DNA of 64,000 nt from Joyebacterum sp964521425 (GTDB taxonomy: Bacteria; Joyebacterota; Joyebacteria; Joyebacterales; Joyebacteraceae), in the NCBI GenBank assembly GCA_964521425.1, contig CAZFRO010000011.1:1-64000 (forward strand). The letters run 5' to 3'. Positions 62,237 to 64,000 of the stretch are shown here, piece by piece (within the stretch, counting starts at the first letter, position 1; each line of letters begins with the position of its first letter). Made by a program: the position numbers and the translations under genes. The notes beneath the pieces were generated by a model. The model did no database searches, was not told where the DNA came from, and saw only the letters and a program-made list of their open reading frames with translations.

Positions 62237-63112
62237 CTACAGCAGTCTGTATGTGAGTCCAAGCGAGAGAGTCTGCCTGAATCTCGGGTCTGAATCGACC
62301 TCCCGGTCGTAGAGCGCATCAAGACTGAGGTTCACCGTCAGGAAATCTACTATGCTCGCCGTGAAGGTGTTCTTCCATTCGGCGTCAGGAGATCTCCAGT
62401 CGTCGTTCTCGAGTGCATCCGATTCTGAGTTGTAGAGCGCCGCAAAGACCGAGAACCTGCTCGTGAGAGTGATCTGCTCCTCTGCGAGGGGAGTGAAGAA
62501 CTCAGTCACGAACTCGGCCCCGCTCTCGGAGATCGTCTCAGATCCGTATTCGTCAGTTCCTTCGTCGTACACGGCCCCATCTATGTTCTGCCGGACGGCG
62601 CCGCCGAGCCTCACCGACCACGTCCTCTTCTCTTCCTCGATGAGCATTCTCGCCACGCCTATGCTCTCGGTCAGGCGGATCGGGTTTAGATACCTCATCT
62701 CTGTCGGGTCTCTCTCGTCGGTGAATGCCGACTCGAACCGACCGGAGACGTAGGGATCGACCGCCCCGCCGAGCGTCATCCTGAACACCGTTTCGAAGTC
62801 AATGAGGTCCGTGGAGTTGAGTGGGGTGATCCAGGTGCCCGTCTCCGCATCCTGGGCATGGGTCTGACCGTACTCGATCTTGAGAGTGCTCTTCGAGTGC
62901 ACCTTGTCGGAGAGCTGGTTTGCAGCGGTCGAATTCGAGACCAGCGTCCAGGAGATCGAACCGACTTCCTTACCCGCCCAATTGTCGCTGTAGCTCTGCA
63001 GGGTGAGTGTCAGGTTCTCGTCGGACGTGATCTCCCATTGAGCTCCCCACGCAAGCGAAGATGCGATCAGTACCAGCGCGAGCCCCATGACGATAGTAGC
63101 GCGTTGCCTCAT
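62237..63112 (-). CDS. Exported beta-barrel-like protein (DUF3078-like)
   Basis: The ATG (first base 63112) follows GGAGGGG by four bases and opens a signal peptide (MRQRATIVMGLALVLIASSLAWG). The 291-residue protein is built of short alternating beta-strands, begins WEITSDENLTLTLQSYSDNWAGKEVGSISW, and ends with an aromatic residue-rich strand (QTLSLGLTYRLL), as outer-membrane barrels do. The NWAGxExxS pattern recalls DUF3078. The function is unknown. The frame continues upstream to 63358 but without a ribosome site. Confidence 0.75.
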   Translation of the reverse strand: MRQRATIVMGLALVLIASSLAWGAQWEITSDENLTLTLQSYSDNWAGKEVGSISWTLVSNSTAANQLSDKVHSKSTLKIEYGQTHAQDAETGTWITPLNSTDLIDFETVFRMTLGGAVDPYVSGRFESAFTDERDPTEMRYLNPIRLTESIGVARMLIEEEKRTWSVRLGGAVRQNIDGAVYDEGTDEYGSETISESGAEFVTEFFTPLAEEQITLTSRFSVFAALYNSESDALENDDWRSPDAEWKNTFTASIVDFLTVNLSLDALYDREVDSDPRFRQTLSLGLTYRLL

Positions 63113-63260
63113 TGATCCCCTCCTTGGTTTGGCCGGTGCGCTTCCCCGATATCCAGGGGGCGCGAAGTCGACCGACGCTTCCTTCTCCCGTCTCCTTGGG
63201 CCTGTCATCCTGAGAGGATTGGATGCAGGGCCTGAGACTTGGGTTCGGCTCGACTTGGCC

Positions 63261-63289
63261 TTGACACCCGGCATCCACGGGGCTAACAT
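63261..63289 (+). promoter_or_regulatory. Promoter of the PAS histidine kinase
   Basis: A consensus TTGACA (63261-63266) and TAACAT (63284-63289) are 17 bases apart, about 90 bases before the ATG at 63379. Confidence 0.65.
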
Positions 63290-63378
63290 GACCGCGGATT
63301 CCGGACGGTCAGGGTTCGGGGGTTCTGTAGGTCTACCCGAGCCGGTCCGAGTCGTCATGAAGCTCTTCAGGAGTTGTC

Positions 63379-64000
63379 ATGGTTCTCGCAAGTCCCATCG
63401 TGTGGGGAGGGCTCCTTCTTCTCGTCGGTGTCGCCAGTGGCTGGCTGCTGGGACGTGGACGCTCGGTCCGCGTTGACCGCGAGCACAGCGATATCGTCAA
63501 GAGCAAGCAGCAGCTTCAGGCTATCTTTGACGGCATCACGGACGGGCTCATCATTGTTGACGGGGATTTTCGTATCGTCGCCGTGAACAAAGCCGAGGCC
63601 GCTTTCATAGGGATGGAACCGCAGGACATCGTCGGACGCCCGTGCTTCGAGGTGTACTGTCGTGGTGATGCCGCCTGTGAGGCATGTCCGGCGCACGCGA
63701 CGTTCGCGAACGGTGCAGCGATTCTCGTGTCGCAGCTCAAACTCGCCACCGGGTTTCACAGGAGGGGCGTCGACGTCTACACATTCCCTGTGAAGAACGA
63801 GAGCGGGGAGACCGTTCAGGCTATCCAGTACATAAAGGACGTGGCCGACCGGATGAAGCTGCAGGACCAGCTCCGCGAGGTCGAGCAGCTTACTGGCATA
63901 GGGCGGATGGCGGCGAATGTCGCTCACGAAATACGCAACCCGCTCATAGCTGTCGGTGGCTTCGCCAGACAGCTTCACGAGGACATGGATTCGGAAGACC
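63379..64000 (+). CDS. PAS-domain sensor histidine kinase (5' part, runs off the window)
   Basis: The ATG at 63379 follows AGGAG by six bases. The first 27 residues include a membrane segment (IVWGGLLLLVGVASGWLLG). A PAS domain follows from about residue 45 (AIFDGITDGLIIVDGDFRIVAVNKAE), with a Cys-rich loop (CFEVYCRGDAACEACPA). A helix then leads to the HisKA box GRMAANVAHEIRNPLIAVGGFARQL with the phospho-accepting His. The ATP-binding domain lies beyond the window. This is a typical NtrB-like sensor; the output regulator may follow. Confidence 0.88.
   Translation, partial: MVLASPIVWGGLLLLVGVASGWLLGRGRSVRVDREHSDIVKSKQQLQAIFDGITDGLIIVDGDFRIVAVNKAEAAFIGMEPQDIVGRPCFEVYCRGDAACEACPAHATFANGAAILVSQLKLATGFHRRGVDVYTFPVKNESGETVQAIQYIKDVADRMKLQDQLREVEQLTGIGRMAANVAHEIRNPLIAVGGFARQLHEDMDSED

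Noticed and set aside
1..64000. CRISPR array, prophage, insertion sequence or integron
   Set aside because: No regularly spaced repeats, transposase, integrase or phage structural genes are seen; the repeats found are short and local.

Overview
The window looks like a chromosomal segment of a didermic (Gram-negative-type) bacterium, probably a metagenome-assembled genome of an uncultivated lineage in or near the FCB superphylum (Eisenbacteria, Krumholzibacteriota or Latescibacterota would all fit). The grounds are a high G+C content by eye, a complete dcw cell-wall cluster with a meso-DAP-type MurE, TolC/RND efflux genes, outer-membrane barrel proteins, and two large secreted proteases that end in the FlgD-like 'NPFNP...GVYxY' C-terminal domain typical of these phyla. 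The phylum is an inference. A 100-N scaffold gap lies at 12418-12517. There is no sign of prophage, insertion sequence, CRISPR array or rRNA operon, and stop-codon use looks standard.

Layout. 1-11.1 kb: the 3' end of an unidentified gene, a papain-type secreted protease, a spermidine-synthase/transporter/TPR fusion, a GT-C-like membrane protein, a PAP2 phosphatase and a convergent two-domain M16 peptidase. 11.4-25.2 kb: an inositol-phosphatase gene overlapping a carbohydrate-binding/beta-barrel gene (interrupted by the scaffold gap), a TolC-MFP-RND efflux operon running into rsgA, a GlmU-like gene, a PDZ protein, a damaged YIP1-like gene and a small lipoprotein. 25.2-30.8 kb: tRNA-Leu(CAA), tRNA-Ala(GGC), then a promoter and a strongly folding untranslated segment ending in a terminator-like U-tract, in front of a 1577-residue gingipain-type (C25) protease.

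31-49 kb: the dcw operon, in order mraZ, a STAS-domain gene, rsmH, ftsL, ftsI, murE, murF, mraY, murD, ftsW, murG, murC, murB, ftsQ, ftsA, ftsZ. It is preceded by a TTGACA/TAGTAT promoter and three TGGGN boxes at 10-bp spacing, the known form of an MraZ operator. Most genes touch or overlap, often by four bases, so one long transcript is likely. A TPR-repeat gene and a radical-SAM gene follow on the same strand.

52.5-64 kb: a convergent PAS/GAF hybrid histidine kinase whose natural start region is cut off by an in-frame TAG, a STAS plus RsbW-type kinase pair, divergent rpmB and recG, an HD-domain protein, a LysM/M23 peptidase, an outer-membrane beta-barrel candidate, and the 5' part of a PAS histidine kinase running off the end.

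The points most worth following up are the structured RNA in front of the C25 protease, the STAS gene inside the mraZ-rsmH junction, the interrupted histidine kinase start, the duplicated start region of rsgA, the double start of ftsZ, the apparent non-AUG start of recG, and the scaffold gap that appears to be an unmerged contig overlap.
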